Source: DYJB01 sp963777165 (GTDB lineage: Bacteria; Chloroflexota; Anaerolineae; Anaerolineales; E44-bin32). From it: a stretch of DNA of 64,000 nucleotides. This document shows, in pieces, positions 49,257 to 57,926 of the stretch. The notes below the pieces were generated by a model. That model did no database searches, was not told the DNA's origin, and saw only the letters and a list, made by a program, of their open reading frames with translations. Location of the stretch: contig CAVZPO010000029.1 in assembly GCA_963777165.1 (NCBI GenBank), forward strand, positions 1 through 64,000, given 5' to 3'. Position 1 is the first letter of the stretch. Every line of letters begins with the position of its first letter. A program made the translations under genes and the position numbers.

Positions 49257-50089
49257 GCGTCAAGATCTACAAGCCGACGTCACCCGGCCGGCGGGGGATG
49301 ACCGGACCGACGTTCGAGGAAATCACCAAGGACAGCCCCGAACGATCGCTGCTCGTCCCGCGCAAGAAGAGCGGCGGACGCAACGTCTACGGTCGGGTCA
49401 CCGTCCGGCATCGCGGCGGCGGCAGCCGCCGGCATGTGCGCCTGGTCGATTTCAAGCGCGACAAGCACGGCATTCCGGGGACGGTGGCGGCGATCGAGTA
49501 CGACCCGAATCGCTCCGCCCGCCTGGCGCTCCTGCACTACGCGGACGGCGAGAAGCGCTATATCGTGGCGCCGCTCGGACTGCAGGTGGGCGACGTGGTC
49601 ACCGCCGGGCCGGAGGCGGACGTGCGCCCGGGGAACAGCCTGCCGCTGACCCATATCCCGCTGGGCACCATGGTGCACAACCTGGAGCTCCAACCGGGGA
49701 AGGGCGGCCAGCTGGTGCGCTCAGCAGGCACGTCCGCGCAGCTGCTGGGAAAGGAAGGCACCTACGCCGCGGTGCGTCTGCCGTCTGGCGAAGTGCGCCG
49801 GATCCTACAGACCTGCTACGCCACGATCGGCGAAGTGGGCAACGAAGACCATTCGAACATCAAGCTCGGGAAGGCCGGGCGCAAGCGCCATCTGGGGGTC
49901 CGCCCGACGGTGCGCGGCACGGCGATGAGCCCGCGCGACCACCCGCACGGCGGCGGCGAAGGCCGTCAGCCAACCGGGCTGCCAGGGCCGAAGAGCCCGT
50001 GGGGCAAACCGACACGCGGCAAGCGGACTCGGATGGCCAAGCCGTCCGACAAGTACATTGTCCGCCGCCGCTCGAAGAAGCGCCGCTAG
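49253..50089 (+). CDS. rplB: 50S ribosomal protein L2
   Basis: 278 residues, essential for subunit joining and peptidyl transfer. RNVYGRVTVRHRGGGSRRHV, EYDPNRSARLALLHYADGEK, the central NLELQPGKGGQLVRSAGTSA, and SPRDHPHGGGEGRQPTG with the invariant histidine region. Starts inside rplW (ATGAGC). Confidence 0.97.
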   Translation: MSVKIYKPTSPGRRGMTGPTFEEITKDSPERSLLVPRKKSGGRNVYGRVTVRHRGGGSRRHVRLVDFKRDKHGIPGTVAAIEYDPNRSARLALLHYADGEKRYIVAPLGLQVGDVVTAGPEADVRPGNSLPLTHIPLGTMVHNLELQPGKGGQLVRSAGTSAQLLGKEGTYAAVRLPSGEVRRILQTCYATIGEVGNEDHSNIKLGKAGRKRHLGVRPTVRGTAMSPRDHPHGGGEGRQPTGLPGPKSPWGKPTRGKRTRMAKPSDKYIVRRRSKKRR

Positions 50090-50100
50090 GTTCGCCTGGG

Positions 50101-50129
50101 CTTCCGAAGTCGCGGAGCGACTTCGGAAG
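50101..50129 (+). repeat. Perfect hairpin between rplB and rpsS
   Basis: CTTCCGAAGTCG and CGACTTCGGAAG pair over 12 bp around CGGAG in the only sizeable gap of this stretch. No T-run follows, so full termination is unlikely; an mRNA processing or stability element is possible. Confidence 0.7.
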
Positions 50130-50152
50130 TCGGATGGGATTGAGGTGAAACG

Positions 50153-50464
50153 ATGTCACGATCGCTGAAGAAGGGCCCGTTCGTCGAGCCCAAGCTGCTG
50201 AAGAAGATTGAAGAGATGAACCAGCGGGGCGAGAAGAAGGTGCTCCGCACCTGGAGCCGCGCCAGCACGGTGTTCCCGCAGATGGTGGGGCACACGGTGG
50301 CGGTGCACGACGGGCGCCGGCACGTGCCGATCTACATCACCGAGAACATGGTCGGGCACAAGCTGGGCGAGTTCGCCCCGACGCGCACCTTCCGCGGGCA
50401 CGTGTCGAGGGAGAAGACGACGAAGGTCGTCGAGACGGCGACGAAGGTCGTCGAGCCGAAGTAG
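50153..50464 (+). CDS. rpsS: 30S ribosomal protein S19
   Basis: 103 residues, 30S head near the A site. MSRSLKKGPFVEPKLLKKIE, TWSRASTVFPQMVGHTVAVH, VPIYITENMVGHKLGEFAPT. The tail ends with a repeated TKVVE element (TTKVVETATKVVEPK), longer than in E. coli. Confidence 0.96.
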   Translation: MSRSLKKGPFVEPKLLKKIEEMNQRGEKKVLRTWSRASTVFPQMVGHTVAVHDGRRHVPIYITENMVGHKLGEFAPTRTFRGHVSREKTTKVVETATKVVEPK

Positions 50465-50466
50465 CC

Positions 50467-50826
50467 ATGGCCGAAACACACGACGTCCGCGCCTTCGTTC
50501 GCAATGTGCCGATCTCGGCGCAGAAGGTCCGCCTGGTGGTGAACCAGATCCGCGGCCAGGAAGCCAACCGGGCCCTGGATGAGCTGCGCTTCATGCCCAA
50601 CGCCGCCGCCCGGTCGGTGTCCAAGGTGCTCCGGTCGGCGATCGCCAATGCCGAGGAGAACTTCGGGCTCAGCCGGGATGAACTGATGATCTTCAAGGCT
50701 TTCGCCGATGAAGGCCCCAGCCGCCGTTGGCGGCGCTTCGGGGCCCGCGGCCGTTTCAAGCCGATGATTCGACGGTCGTCGAGTGTGACGATCGTCCTGC
50801 GCGAGAAGGAGCAGGCGGCGGCCTAG
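50467..50826 (+). CDS. rplV: 50S ribosomal protein L22
   Basis: 119 residues with a beta-hairpin reaching into the exit tunnel. VRAFVRNVPISAQKVRLVVN starts the fold; RRWRRFGARGRFKPMIRRSS is the tunnel hairpin. Two bases after rpsS. Confidence 0.95.
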   Translation: MAETHDVRAFVRNVPISAQKVRLVVNQIRGQEANRALDELRFMPNAAARSVSKVLRSAIANAEENFGLSRDELMIFKAFADEGPSRRWRRFGARGRFKPMIRRSSSVTIVLREKEQAAA

Positions 50827-50847
50827 CCGCGCCTGAAAGGAGTACGC

Positions 50848-51522
50848 ATGGGACGCAAGGTCCACCCGATTGGCTTCCGCCTGGGGATCAACAAGACCTG
50901 GGAGTCGCGCTGGTTCGCCAACCCGGATGTGTACGCCAAGCAGCTGCACGAGGATCGCGCCATCCGGCTGTTGATCGTCGGCTCGGCGCCGCGCTCGGGC
51001 ATTGCCCGGATCGACATTGAGCGCTTCCCCAACAACGTGCACGTCACGATCCACACCTCCAAGCCGGGGATCGTGATCGGCCGCAAGGGCGCAAGCGTCA
51101 AGGAGCTGCGGCGGCAGATCCAGATCCTGACCGGGACGGTGGTCAAGCTGGACATCGCCGAGATCAAGGAGCCGGACATCGACGCCCGGCTGGTGGCGGA
51201 CAACATCGCCGGCCAGCTGGAGCGGCGCATCAGCCACCGGCGGGCGATGCAGCGGGCGGTGCAGCAGGCGATGCGCCAGGGGGCGAAGGGCATCAAGGTG
51301 ATGTGCGCCGGGCGGCTGTCGGGCGTGGAGATGGCGCGGCGCGACTGGATGCGGGAAGGCCGGGTGCCGGCCCAGACCCTTCGGGCCGATATCGACTTCG
51401 CCAAGGCCGAGGCGCTGACGACCTACGGGCGGATCGGGGTCAAGGTCTGGGTCTACCGGGGCGATGCGGAAGTGGCAGAGCCCGAGCAGGCCCAGGCGAT
51501 GGACGTGTACGTCAGCGAGTAG
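50848..51522 (+). CDS. rpsC: 30S ribosomal protein S3
   Basis: 224 residues, part of the mRNA entry channel. MGRKVHPIGFRLGINKTWES, the KH motif VIGRKGASVKELRRQIQ, MCAGRLSGVEMARRDWMREG and the C-terminal YGRIGVKVWVYRGD. AAAGGAG precedes the ATG. Confidence 0.97.
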   Translation: MGRKVHPIGFRLGINKTWESRWFANPDVYAKQLHEDRAIRLLIVGSAPRSGIARIDIERFPNNVHVTIHTSKPGIVIGRKGASVKELRRQIQILTGTVVKLDIAEIKEPDIDARLVADNIAGQLERRISHRRAMQRAVQQAMRQGAKGIKVMCAGRLSGVEMARRDWMREGRVPAQTLRADIDFAKAEALTTYGRIGVKVWVYRGDAEVAEPEQAQAMDVYVSE

Positions 51523-51547
51523 GCGAGCGCCGGAACGAGGTGTGACG

Positions 51548-51976
51548 ATGTTGATGCCAAAACGCGTGATGCCCGGCCGCCTGAAGCAGATGCGCGGCCG
51601 GATGAAGGGCAAGGAAACCCGCGGCGTCGAGCTGAACTTCGGCGACTACGGGCTGCAGGCCCTCGAGCCGGGGTGGGTGACGGCGCGGCAGATCGAAGCC
51701 GCCCGCCGCACGCTGGTGCGCTACATGAAGCGCCGCGGCAAGGTGTGGATCCGCATCTTCCCGGATAAGCCGGTGACCAAGAAGCCGGCCGAAACGCGCA
51801 TGGGCAAGGGCAAGGGCTCGGTCGACCACTGGGTGGCCGTGGTCAAGCCCGGGCGGATCCTGTTCGAGCTGTCCGGCCTTCCCGAGGACGCGGCGCGCGA
51901 AGCCATGCGCCTGGCGTCCCATAAGTTCTCGATCCAGACCCGCTTCACCGAGCGCGGCGAAGTGGGGAGAGGCTAG
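51548..51976 (+). CDS. rplP: 50S ribosomal protein L16
   Basis: 142 residues, organises the A-site region of the 50S subunit. It begins MLMPKRVMPGRLKQMRGRMK; GDYGLQALEPGWVTARQIEA, KVWIRIFPDKPVTKKPAETR and MGKGKGSVDHWVAVVKPGRI are invariant blocks. The ATG at 51548 is chosen because MLMPKR is the family start. Confidence 0.97.
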   Translation: MLMPKRVMPGRLKQMRGRMKGKETRGVELNFGDYGLQALEPGWVTARQIEAARRTLVRYMKRRGKVWIRIFPDKPVTKKPAETRMGKGKGSVDHWVAVVKPGRILFELSGLPEDAAREAMRLASHKFSIQTRFTERGEVGRG

Positions 51977-51982
51977 CAGGCG

Positions 51983-52198
51983 ATGAAGACATCGGAGATT
52001 CGCGCCCTGTCCGACGGCGAGGTCGCGGCACGGCTGAACGAGGCCCGCGAAGCCTACTTCAAGCTGCGGTTTCAGTTCGCCACGGGGCAGCTGAGCGATC
52101 ACACGCGCCTGAAGCGGGCGCGGCGTGAGATCGCCCGCCTGGCCACCCTGGCGCGCGAGCGCCAGCTGACCGGCGAAGGGGAAGGGAGCAAGGCATGA
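51983..52198 (+). CDS. rpmC: 50S ribosomal protein L29
   Basis: 71 residues, two-helix protein at the tunnel exit. MKTSEIRALSDGEVAARLNE and FKLRFQFATGQLSDHTRLKR with RREIARLATLARER match the family. The end overlaps rpsQ by four bases. Confidence 0.94.
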   Translation: MKTSEIRALSDGEVAARLNEAREAYFKLRFQFATGQLSDHTRLKRARREIARLATLARERQLTGEGEGSKA

Positions 52199-52506
52199 GC
52201 AACACTCGCCGCCGCATGTCGGGCCTGGTGACCCGGGCCAAGGCGATCAAGACGGTGTCGGTGCGCGTCGACCGCAGCTACCGCCATCGGCTGTACGGCA
52301 AGGTCGTCCACACCAGCAAGCATTACCTGGTGCACGACGAGCTCGGCTGCCGACCCGGGGACGAGGTGGTGATCGTCGAGAGCCGGCCGCTGTCGAAGCT
52401 CAAGCGCTGGGTGGTGGAGACCATCGTCCGTCGGGCAACCGAGGAGCAGGTCGAAGCCGGCGCCGCGGTGCAGGTCGACATGCCCGCGCTGGAGGCGCAG
52501 GGATGA
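52195..52506 (+). CDS. rpsQ: 30S ribosomal protein S17
   Basis: 103 residues, early 16S rRNA binder. TRRRMSGLVTRAKAIKTVSV, YGKVVHTSKHYLVHDELGCR and DEVVIVESRPLSKLKRWVVE are typical. It carries a C-terminal extension of about 20 residues (EEQVEAGAAVQVDMPALEA) beyond the E. coli length. Confidence 0.95.
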   Translation: MSNTRRRMSGLVTRAKAIKTVSVRVDRSYRHRLYGKVVHTSKHYLVHDELGCRPGDEVVIVESRPLSKLKRWVVETIVRRATEEQVEAGAAVQVDMPALEAQG

Positions 52507-52874
52507 TCCAGCAGGAAACACGCCTGAAAGTCGCCGACAACACGGGCGGCCGGGAGCTGCTGGTGATCCGCGTCATGGGGGGATCCCGCCGACGCTACGG
52601 CTCCATCGGGGATGTCGTCGTGGGGACGATCAAGTCGGCGGCGCCGCACGGTGCGGTCAAGAAGAGCGAGATCGTCAAAGCAGTTGTGGTGCGGGTGGCC
52701 AAGGAGTACCGCCGCGACGACGGCTCCTACATCCGGTTCGACGACAACGCCGCCGTCATCCTGGACGCCGACGGGGTGAACCCCAAGGGGACGCGCATCT
52801 TCGGGCCGGTCGCCCGCGAGCTGCGCGAAAAAGGGTTCACCAAGATCGTCTCGCTGGCGCCCGAAGTCCTGTAG
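52503..52874 (+). CDS. rplN: 50S ribosomal protein L14
   Basis: 123 residues at the subunit interface, bound by RsfS. MIQQETRLKVADNTGGRELL, VKKSEIVKAVVVRVAKEYRR, IRFDDNAAVILDADGVNPKG and RIFGPVARELREKGFTKIVS give an end-to-end match. The start overlaps rpsQ. Confidence 0.97.
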   Translation: MIQQETRLKVADNTGGRELLVIRVMGGSRRRYGSIGDVVVGTIKSAAPHGAVKKSEIVKAVVVRVAKEYRRDDGSYIRFDDNAAVILDADGVNPKGTRIFGPVARELREKGFTKIVSLAPEVL

Positions 52875-52885
52875 GAGGCTGAGCG

Positions 52886-53212
52886 GTGAAGGTCAAGATC
52901 AAGAAGGGCGATACGGTGGAAATGATCAGCGGCCGCGAGAAGGGCATCCGGGGCGAGGTGCTGCGCGTCCTGCCCAAGGATGAACGCCTCGTGGTGCAGG
53001 GCGTCAACGTGCGCAAGAAGCACCAGCGCCAGGTCCAATCGGCCGGCCGCACGATGAACCCGGGCATTATCCAGTTCGAGGCGCCGGTGCACCTGTCGAA
53101 CGTCATGCTCGTCTGCCCCAAGTGCAGCAAGCCGGTGCGCGTCGGGCTGGATCGAACGACGGGCAAGAGCCGCAGGGTGTGCAAGAACTGCGACGCAGTG
53201 ATCGACAGCTAG
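52886..53212 (+). CDS. rplX: 50S ribosomal protein L24
   Basis: 108 residues, initiates 50S assembly. KIKKGDTVEMISGREKGIRG is the KOW motif. The C-terminal part has CPKC and CKNC pairs (VCPKCSKPVRVGLD, RRVCKNCDAVID), a zinc-ribbon form found in many bacteria. GTG start with GGAGG upstream. Confidence 0.96.
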   Translation: MKVKIKKGDTVEMISGREKGIRGEVLRVLPKDERLVVQGVNVRKKHQRQVQSAGRTMNPGIIQFEAPVHLSNVMLVCPKCSKPVRVGLDRTTGKSRRVCKNCDAVIDS

Positions 53213-53229
53213 GCGGGGGAAGAGGCGAG

Positions 53230-53778
53230 ATGGAGCACATCCTGAAGACCCATTACGTGGAAAGCGTGGCCCCGGCCCTGCGGAAGGAATTCGGGCTGGC
53301 CAACGACCTGCAGGTGCCGCGCATCGAGAAGGTCGTGGTCAACATCGGCGTCGGCGAAGCGCTGGAGAACGCCAAAGCGCTCGACGCGGCCGTGGAAGAC
53401 ATGACCACCATCACCGGCCAGAAACCGGTGGTGGCCAAGGCCCGCCGCAGCATCGCCAACTTCAAGCTGCGCGAGGGACGGGACATCGGCGTGCGCGTCA
53501 CCCTTCGGGGCGAGCGGATGTGGTCGTTCTTCGACCGGCTGGTCAACGTCGCCCTGCCGCGCACGCGTGACTTTCGCGGGATTTCGCCCAACGCCTTCGA
53601 CGGACGGGGCAACTACACGCTGGGGATCCGGGAGCAGATCATCTTCCCCGAGATTCACTACGAGAAGATCGACAAGCTGCGGGGCCTGGAGGTGACGATC
53701 GTGACCTCGGCTCCGAACGATGAGCAGGGACGGCGGCTGCTACAGCTGATGGGCATGCCGTTTGCGAGAGGCGACTAG
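53230..53778 (+). CDS. rplE: 50S ribosomal protein L5
   Basis: 182 residues, central protuberance, binds 5S rRNA. VPRIEKVVVNIGVGEALENA, ITGQKPVVAKARRSIANFKL, VTLRGERMWSFFDRLVNVAL and the DFRGISPNAFDGRGNYTLGI block are diagnostic. The ATG at 53230 follows AAGAGGCG; the open frame upstream belongs to rplX in another register. Confidence 0.97.
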   Translation: MEHILKTHYVESVAPALRKEFGLANDLQVPRIEKVVVNIGVGEALENAKALDAAVEDMTTITGQKPVVAKARRSIANFKLREGRDIGVRVTLRGERMWSFFDRLVNVALPRTRDFRGISPNAFDGRGNYTLGIREQIIFPEIHYEKIDKLRGLEVTIVTSAPNDEQGRRLLQLMGMPFARGD

Positions 53779-53779
53779 C

Positions 53780-53962
53780 ATGGCCAAGAAGAGCCTGATC
53801 CTGAAGGAATCGCACCGCAAGTACACGATCCGGGTGCGCAACCGCTGCAAGGTGTGTGGTCGGCCCCGCGGCTATATGCGCCGCTTCCAGCTGTGCCGCA
53901 TCTGTTTCCGGGAGATGGCCCTCAAGGGGCTCATTCCCGGCGTCACGAAGTCGTCGTGGTAG
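53780..53962 (+). CDS. rpsZ: 30S ribosomal protein S14 (zinc-binding type)
   Basis: 60 residues. CKVCGRPRGYMRRFQLCRIC provides the two C-x2-C pairs of the short zinc form, and the end LKGLIPGVTKSSW is the family tail. It starts one base after the rplE stop (TAGCATG). Confidence 0.96.
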   Translation: MAKKSLILKESHRKYTIRVRNRCKVCGRPRGYMRRFQLCRICFREMALKGLIPGVTKSSW

Positions 53963-53978
53963 GCGCAGGGAGGGTGTC

Positions 53979-54386
53979 ATGAGTGTAACTGACCCGATTG
54001 CTGACATGCTGACCCGCATGCGCAACGCCCTGATGGCCGGCCACCAGGTCGTCTCGGTGCCCAGCTCGAAGATCAAGCTGGCGATCGCCCGCATTATGGT
54101 CGATGAAGGGTTTGTGGAGACCTTCGAAGAAGCGACCGATTCCGGCCACAAGACGCTGCGCGTGAAGCTCAAGTACGTGGGCGAACGTCGCGAACGCCGG
54201 CCGGTGATCAGCGGCCTGAAGCGCGTCAGCTCGCCGGGCCGCCGGGTGTACGTCAACAAAGGCGATATCCCCTTGGTACGCTCCGGCATGGGCGTGGCGA
54301 TCCTGTCCACCCCCAAGGGCGTGATGACCGGGATGCGCGCCCGCAAGATGGGCGTGGGCGGGGAAGTGCTCTGCCAGGTCTGGTAG
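53979..54386 (+). CDS. rpsH: 30S ribosomal protein S8
   Basis: 135 residues, binds the centre of 16S rRNA. DPIADMLTRMRNALMAGHQV, SGLKRVSSPGRRVYVNKGDI and GMGVAILSTPKGVMTGMRAR close with GGEVLCQVW, the standard end. Confidence 0.97.
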   Translation: MSVTDPIADMLTRMRNALMAGHQVVSVPSSKIKLAIARIMVDEGFVETFEEATDSGHKTLRVKLKYVGERRERRPVISGLKRVSSPGRRVYVNKGDIPLVRSGMGVAILSTPKGVMTGMRARKMGVGGEVLCQVW

Positions 54387-54450
54387 GCCGGCAGACGGTC
54401 GGAACGGCCCGGGCATCGATCCCGGTGGCCGACTGGACGAGGAGGGACAC

Positions 54451-54996
54451 GTGTCAAGAATTGGACGCAGCCCCGTAAACATCCCTGGCGGGGTGCAGGT
54501 TGCGATCGACGGCGCGACGGTTCGGGTCAAGGGCCCCAAGGGGGAGCTCACCCGCACTTTCCGGACGGAGATCACCATACGCCAGGACGGCGGACAGCTG
54601 ATCGTCGAACGTCCGTCGGACGCCCCGTCGGTGCGCGCCCTGCACGGGCTGACTCGGGCGCTGCTCAACAACATGGTCCTGGGTGTCAGCACCGGGTTCT
54701 TCAAGCAGCTGCAGGTGGAAGGCGTCGGCTACCGGGCCGAGAAGAACGGCAACGATCTGATGCTGAGCGTCGGCTACTCCCACCCGGTGCGCGTCCCGCC
54801 GCCGGGCGGCATCAGCTTCGAGGTCGACGAGAAGGCGCGCCAGATCAAGATCCTCGGGCCGGACAAGGAACTGGTGGGCCAGGTGGCGGCGGACATCCGT
54901 AAGGTGCGTCCGCCCGAGCCCTACAAGGGCAAGGGCATCCGTTACCTCGACGAGCACGTCCGGCGCAAGGCTGGTAAGGCCGGGAAGGTGGCATAG
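54451..54996 (+). CDS. rplF: 50S ribosomal protein L6
   Basis: 181 residues near the factor-binding site. MSRIGRSPVNIPGGVQVAID, VRVKGPKGELTRTF, LLNNMVLGVSTGFFKQLQVE and YKGKGIRYLDEHVRRKAGKA. GTG start with GAGGAGGG upstream. Confidence 0.97.
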   Translation: MSRIGRSPVNIPGGVQVAIDGATVRVKGPKGELTRTFRTEITIRQDGGQLIVERPSDAPSVRALHGLTRALLNNMVLGVSTGFFKQLQVEGVGYRAEKNGNDLMLSVGYSHPVRVPPPGGISFEVDEKARQIKILGPDKELVGQVAADIRKVRPPEPYKGKGIRYLDEHVRRKAGKAGKVA

Positions 54997-54999
54997 ACG

Positions 55000-55365
55000 A
55001 TGGCAAAGAAGACCCGCGAGGACATGCGCAAGCGCCGCCATCAGCGCGTCCGCCAGAAACTGGCCGGCACGCCGGAGCGCCCGCGCTTGAACGTCTACCG
55101 CAGCCTGGCCGAGATCTACGCCCAGGTGATCGACGATGCCGAGGGCAAGACGCTGGTCGCCGCTTCGAGCGTCGACTCCGAGCTGCGCCCCAAGATGGCC
55201 GGCCTGAAGAAGGCCGAGCAGGCGAGCCTGGTCGGACAGGCGATCGCCGAACGCGCCAAGGCCAAGGGCATTTCAAAGGTCGTCTTCGATCGGGGCGGCT
55301 ACCGCTACCATGGCCGGGTGCGTGATCTGGCCGAAGCCGCGCGCAAGGCCGGGCTGGACTTCTAA
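55000..55365 (+). CDS. rplR: 50S ribosomal protein L18
   Basis: 121 residues, anchors 5S rRNA. RKRRHQRVRQKLAGTPERPR, LNVYRSLAEIYAQVIDDAEG and VVFDRGGYRYHGRVRDLAEA match throughout. Three bases after rplF. Confidence 0.96.
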   Translation: MAKKTREDMRKRRHQRVRQKLAGTPERPRLNVYRSLAEIYAQVIDDAEGKTLVAASSVDSELRPKMAGLKKAEQASLVGQAIAERAKAKGISKVVFDRGGYRYHGRVRDLAEAARKAGLDF

Positions 55366-55388
55366 GCCGGCGGGATGGAGAGGGTAAC

Positions 55389-55925
55389 GTGAGATCAGAC
55401 TTCCGGGATCGTACTGAGGACCGCTCCGAGTTCGACGAGCGCGTCATCGACATCGCCCGCGTGGCCAAGGTGGTCAAGGGCGGACGCCGCTTCTCCTTCC
55501 GCGTCACGGTGGTGGCGGGGGATAACCACGGCAACGTCGGGTTGGGCATGGGGAAGGCGCGCGGTGTGCCGGACGCCATCAAGAAGGCCACCGAGCGGGC
55601 ACGACGCGCCATGCTGCCTGTCCCGCTTTCAGGGACGACCATCCCGCACGAAGTGATCGCCAAGCATGGCGGGGCGTCGGTGCTGCTCAAGCCGGCGTCC
55701 CCCGGTACGGGGGTCATTGCCGGTGGGGCGGTGCGGGCGGTCCTCGAGGCGGCCGGGGTGCGCGATATTCTGACCAAGTCGCTCGGAAGCGCCAACGTGC
55801 TTAACGTGGCCAATGCCACGCTCGAGGGCCTGCGATCCCTCAAGCTGGTGGAAGGCGAAGCGGCGGCGCGCGGCAAGTCGCCTGCCGATCTCAAGCCTTT
55901 CTGGGAGCGGAAGCGCAATGGCTAA
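55389..55925 (+). CDS. rpsE: 30S ribosomal protein S5
   Basis: 178 residues, mRNA helicase centre and accuracy. FDERVIDIARVAKVVKGGRR, VVAGDNHGNVGLGMGKARGV and the C-terminal VLEAAGVRDILTKSLGSANV. GTG start at 55389 after GGAGAGGG. The last codons overlap rpmD. Confidence 0.96.
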   Translation: MRSDFRDRTEDRSEFDERVIDIARVAKVVKGGRRFSFRVTVVAGDNHGNVGLGMGKARGVPDAIKKATERARRAMLPVPLSGTTIPHEVIAKHGGASVLLKPASPGTGVIAGGAVRAVLEAAGVRDILTKSLGSANVLNVANATLEGLRSLKLVEGEAAARGKSPADLKPFWERKRNG

Positions 55926-56124
55926 GTCAGCGGACACGGCTGCGACGCTGCGCATCACGCTGGTGCGCAGCCCGATCGGCTTCGCCGAGCGTCAGAAGAG
56001 AACGGTGCGGGCCCTCGGCCTGCGCCGGATGAATCAAACGGTCGAACACACCGACACGGCACAGATTCGCGGGATGATCGCCAAGATCCCGCACTTGCTG
56101 CGCGTGGAGGAGCAGGCAGGATGA
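55918..56124 (+). CDS. rpmD: 50S ribosomal protein L30
   Basis: 68 residues. LRITLVRSPIGFAERQKRTV, RALGLRRMNQTVEHTDTAQI and GMIAKIPHLLRVEE match the family. It starts within the last codons of rpsE and ends within the start of rplO. Confidence 0.95.
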   Translation: MAKSADTAATLRITLVRSPIGFAERQKRTVRALGLRRMNQTVEHTDTAQIRGMIAKIPHLLRVEEQAG

Positions 56125-56567
56125 AAGCTCACGACTTGAAACCCAGGCCGGGCGCCACGCACCGCAAGAAGCGCGTCGGGCGCGGCATCTCCGCCGGGCA
56201 GGGCAAGACCGCCGGCCGGGGCACGAAGGGCGAGGGCGCCCGCGCCGGCAGCGGAGGTCACCTGTACCGCCAGGGCGGCAACCTGCCGTTCTTCCGCCGG
56301 CTGCCGTTCAAGCGCGGCTTCAGCAACTTCCGGCGTGTGATCTACGCCGAGGTCAACGTGGCCCGGTTGGCCGCCTTCGCTTCGGGCACCGAGGTCACTC
56401 CGGAAGTGCTCGCCCACGCCGGGATGGTCGATCCGAAAATGCCGGTCGTCATTCTGGGGCACGGCGAGCTCAAGGTCGCCCTCAAGGTGCGTGCGCATCG
56501 CTTCAGCCAGACCGCCAAGGACAAGATCGTGGCGGCGGGCGGCAGCGTGGACGTGATCGCGGCGTGA
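56121..56567 (+). CDS. rplO: 50S ribosomal protein L15
   Basis: 148 residues. The Gly/Lys/Arg-rich N-terminal arm (KRVGRGISAGQGKTAGRGTK) and GGNLPFFRRLPFKRGFSNFR are classic; the end KDKIVAAGGSVDVIA is as expected. Confidence 0.96.
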   Translation: MKAHDLKPRPGATHRKKRVGRGISAGQGKTAGRGTKGEGARAGSGGHLYRQGGNLPFFRRLPFKRGFSNFRRVIYAEVNVARLAAFASGTEVTPEVLAHAGMVDPKMPVVILGHGELKVALKVRAHRFSQTAKDKIVAAGGSVDVIAA

Positions 56568-56589
56568 ACGGACGACGAAGGAGCGAGCG

Positions 56590-57924
56590 ATGAGGCGTTC
56601 TCCCTGGCGGTTCTTGCTGATCTCGCCGGACATCCGCAACCGACTGCTGATCACCCTCGCCATCCTGGTGATCTACCGCCTGGCGGCACACATGCCGGTG
56701 CCGGGCGTGGACCGCGCCCAGATCGCGCAGATCCTGGGGAGGGCTGGCAGCGGGGCGACGCTGTTCAACCTGCTCGACCTGCTCTCGGGCGGGACGGTGT
56801 CCAACTTCTCCGTCCTGGCCATGGGCGTCTACCCATACATCACGGCCCAGATCATTCTGCAGGTCATCACGCCCATCATCCCCGCCCTCCAGCGCCGTAT
56901 GGAAGAGGACCCGCGCGAAGGGCGCAAGTGGATGGATAAGTGGACCTACTACCTGGCGGTCCCCATGGCGGCGCTGAACGCCTTCGGACAGATCCGCCTT
57001 TTCCAGCAGTACGCCGGCGGCGTCGAGATCCTGACCACACCGCTGGGGTTCAATATCCCCACGCTGACCATGATCTTTGCCATGACCGCCGGGACGATGT
57101 TCGCCATCTGGCTGGGCGAGCTGATCTCCGAATATGGCATCCGCAACCAGGGGCTGTCCCTGATCATCTTCGCCGGGATCGTGGCGCGCATCCCGGCCAA
57201 TGTCGGAAAAGTCCTGACCGACCAACAGCAGCGGATTCCGCTGATCATCTTCCTGCTCTTCCTGACCACGATCACGATCTTCGCCATCGTCTACGTCCAG
57301 GAGGGCCGGCGCCACGTGCCGGTGATGTACCCCGGGCGACGCGTGGGAAACCGCATGTCGATGCCGGTCAAGGGCACGCTCCCTCTGATGGTCAACATGG
57401 CCGGCATGATCCCGCTCATCTTCGCCCAGTCGCTGCTGACGCTTCCCGCGGTGGTGGCGCAGTTCTTCGTGAGTTCGCCGAATGAGACGATCGCCAAAAT
57501 CGCCGTCGGCATTCAGAGCACGTTCGGCGGGATCAGCCCGCTGTATTGGGTCATGTACTTCCTGATGGTCGTCGGGTTCACGTTCTTCTACACCGATGTG
57601 ATCTTCGCCCAGCAGAACTACGGGGAGAACCTGAAGCGCGCCGGGGCGCAGATCCCGGGTGTCACCAAAGGCGCACCCACGCAGCGTTATCTGACCCGCG
57701 TGCTGCGCCGCATCACCTTCCCGGGGGCGCTGTTCCTGGGCATCGTGGCCATCATGCCCTTCCTGGTGGGCCTGGTCTGGCCGACCCTCGGCTCGGGCAG
57801 CAGCACGCTTCTGGTGACTTCCGCCGGGCTGCTGATCGTTGTCGGTGTCGTGCGCGACGTGTACCGTTCGATCGAAGCCGAACTCAAACTGCGGGGTTAT
57901 GACCAGGCGGTGCTGGTGCACTAG
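56590..57924 (+). CDS. secY: Protein translocase subunit SecY
   Basis: 444 residues with ten membrane spans, the channel of the Sec translocon. RLLITLAILVIYRLAAHMPV is the first helix region; MGVYPYITAQIILQVITPII, QGRR-type cytoplasmic loop VYVQEGRRHVPVMYPGRRVG and IPGVTKGAPTQRYLTRVLRR are the ribosome and SecA contacts. AAGGAGCG precedes the ATG. Confidence 0.97.
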   Translation: MRRSPWRFLLISPDIRNRLLITLAILVIYRLAAHMPVPGVDRAQIAQILGRAGSGATLFNLLDLLSGGTVSNFSVLAMGVYPYITAQIILQVITPIIPALQRRMEEDPREGRKWMDKWTYYLAVPMAALNAFGQIRLFQQYAGGVEILTTPLGFNIPTLTMIFAMTAGTMFAIWLGELISEYGIRNQGLSLIIFAGIVARIPANVGKVLTDQQQRIPLIIFLLFLTTITIFAIVYVQEGRRHVPVMYPGRRVGNRMSMPVKGTLPLMVNMAGMIPLIFAQSLLTLPAVVAQFFVSSPNETIAKIAVGIQSTFGGISPLYWVMYFLMVVGFTFFYTDVIFAQQNYGENLKRAGAQIPGVTKGAPTQRYLTRVLRRITFPGALFLGIVAIMPFLVGLVWPTLGSGSSTLLVTSAGLLIVVGVVRDVYRSIEAELKLRGYDQAVLVH

Positions 57925-57926
57925 GC

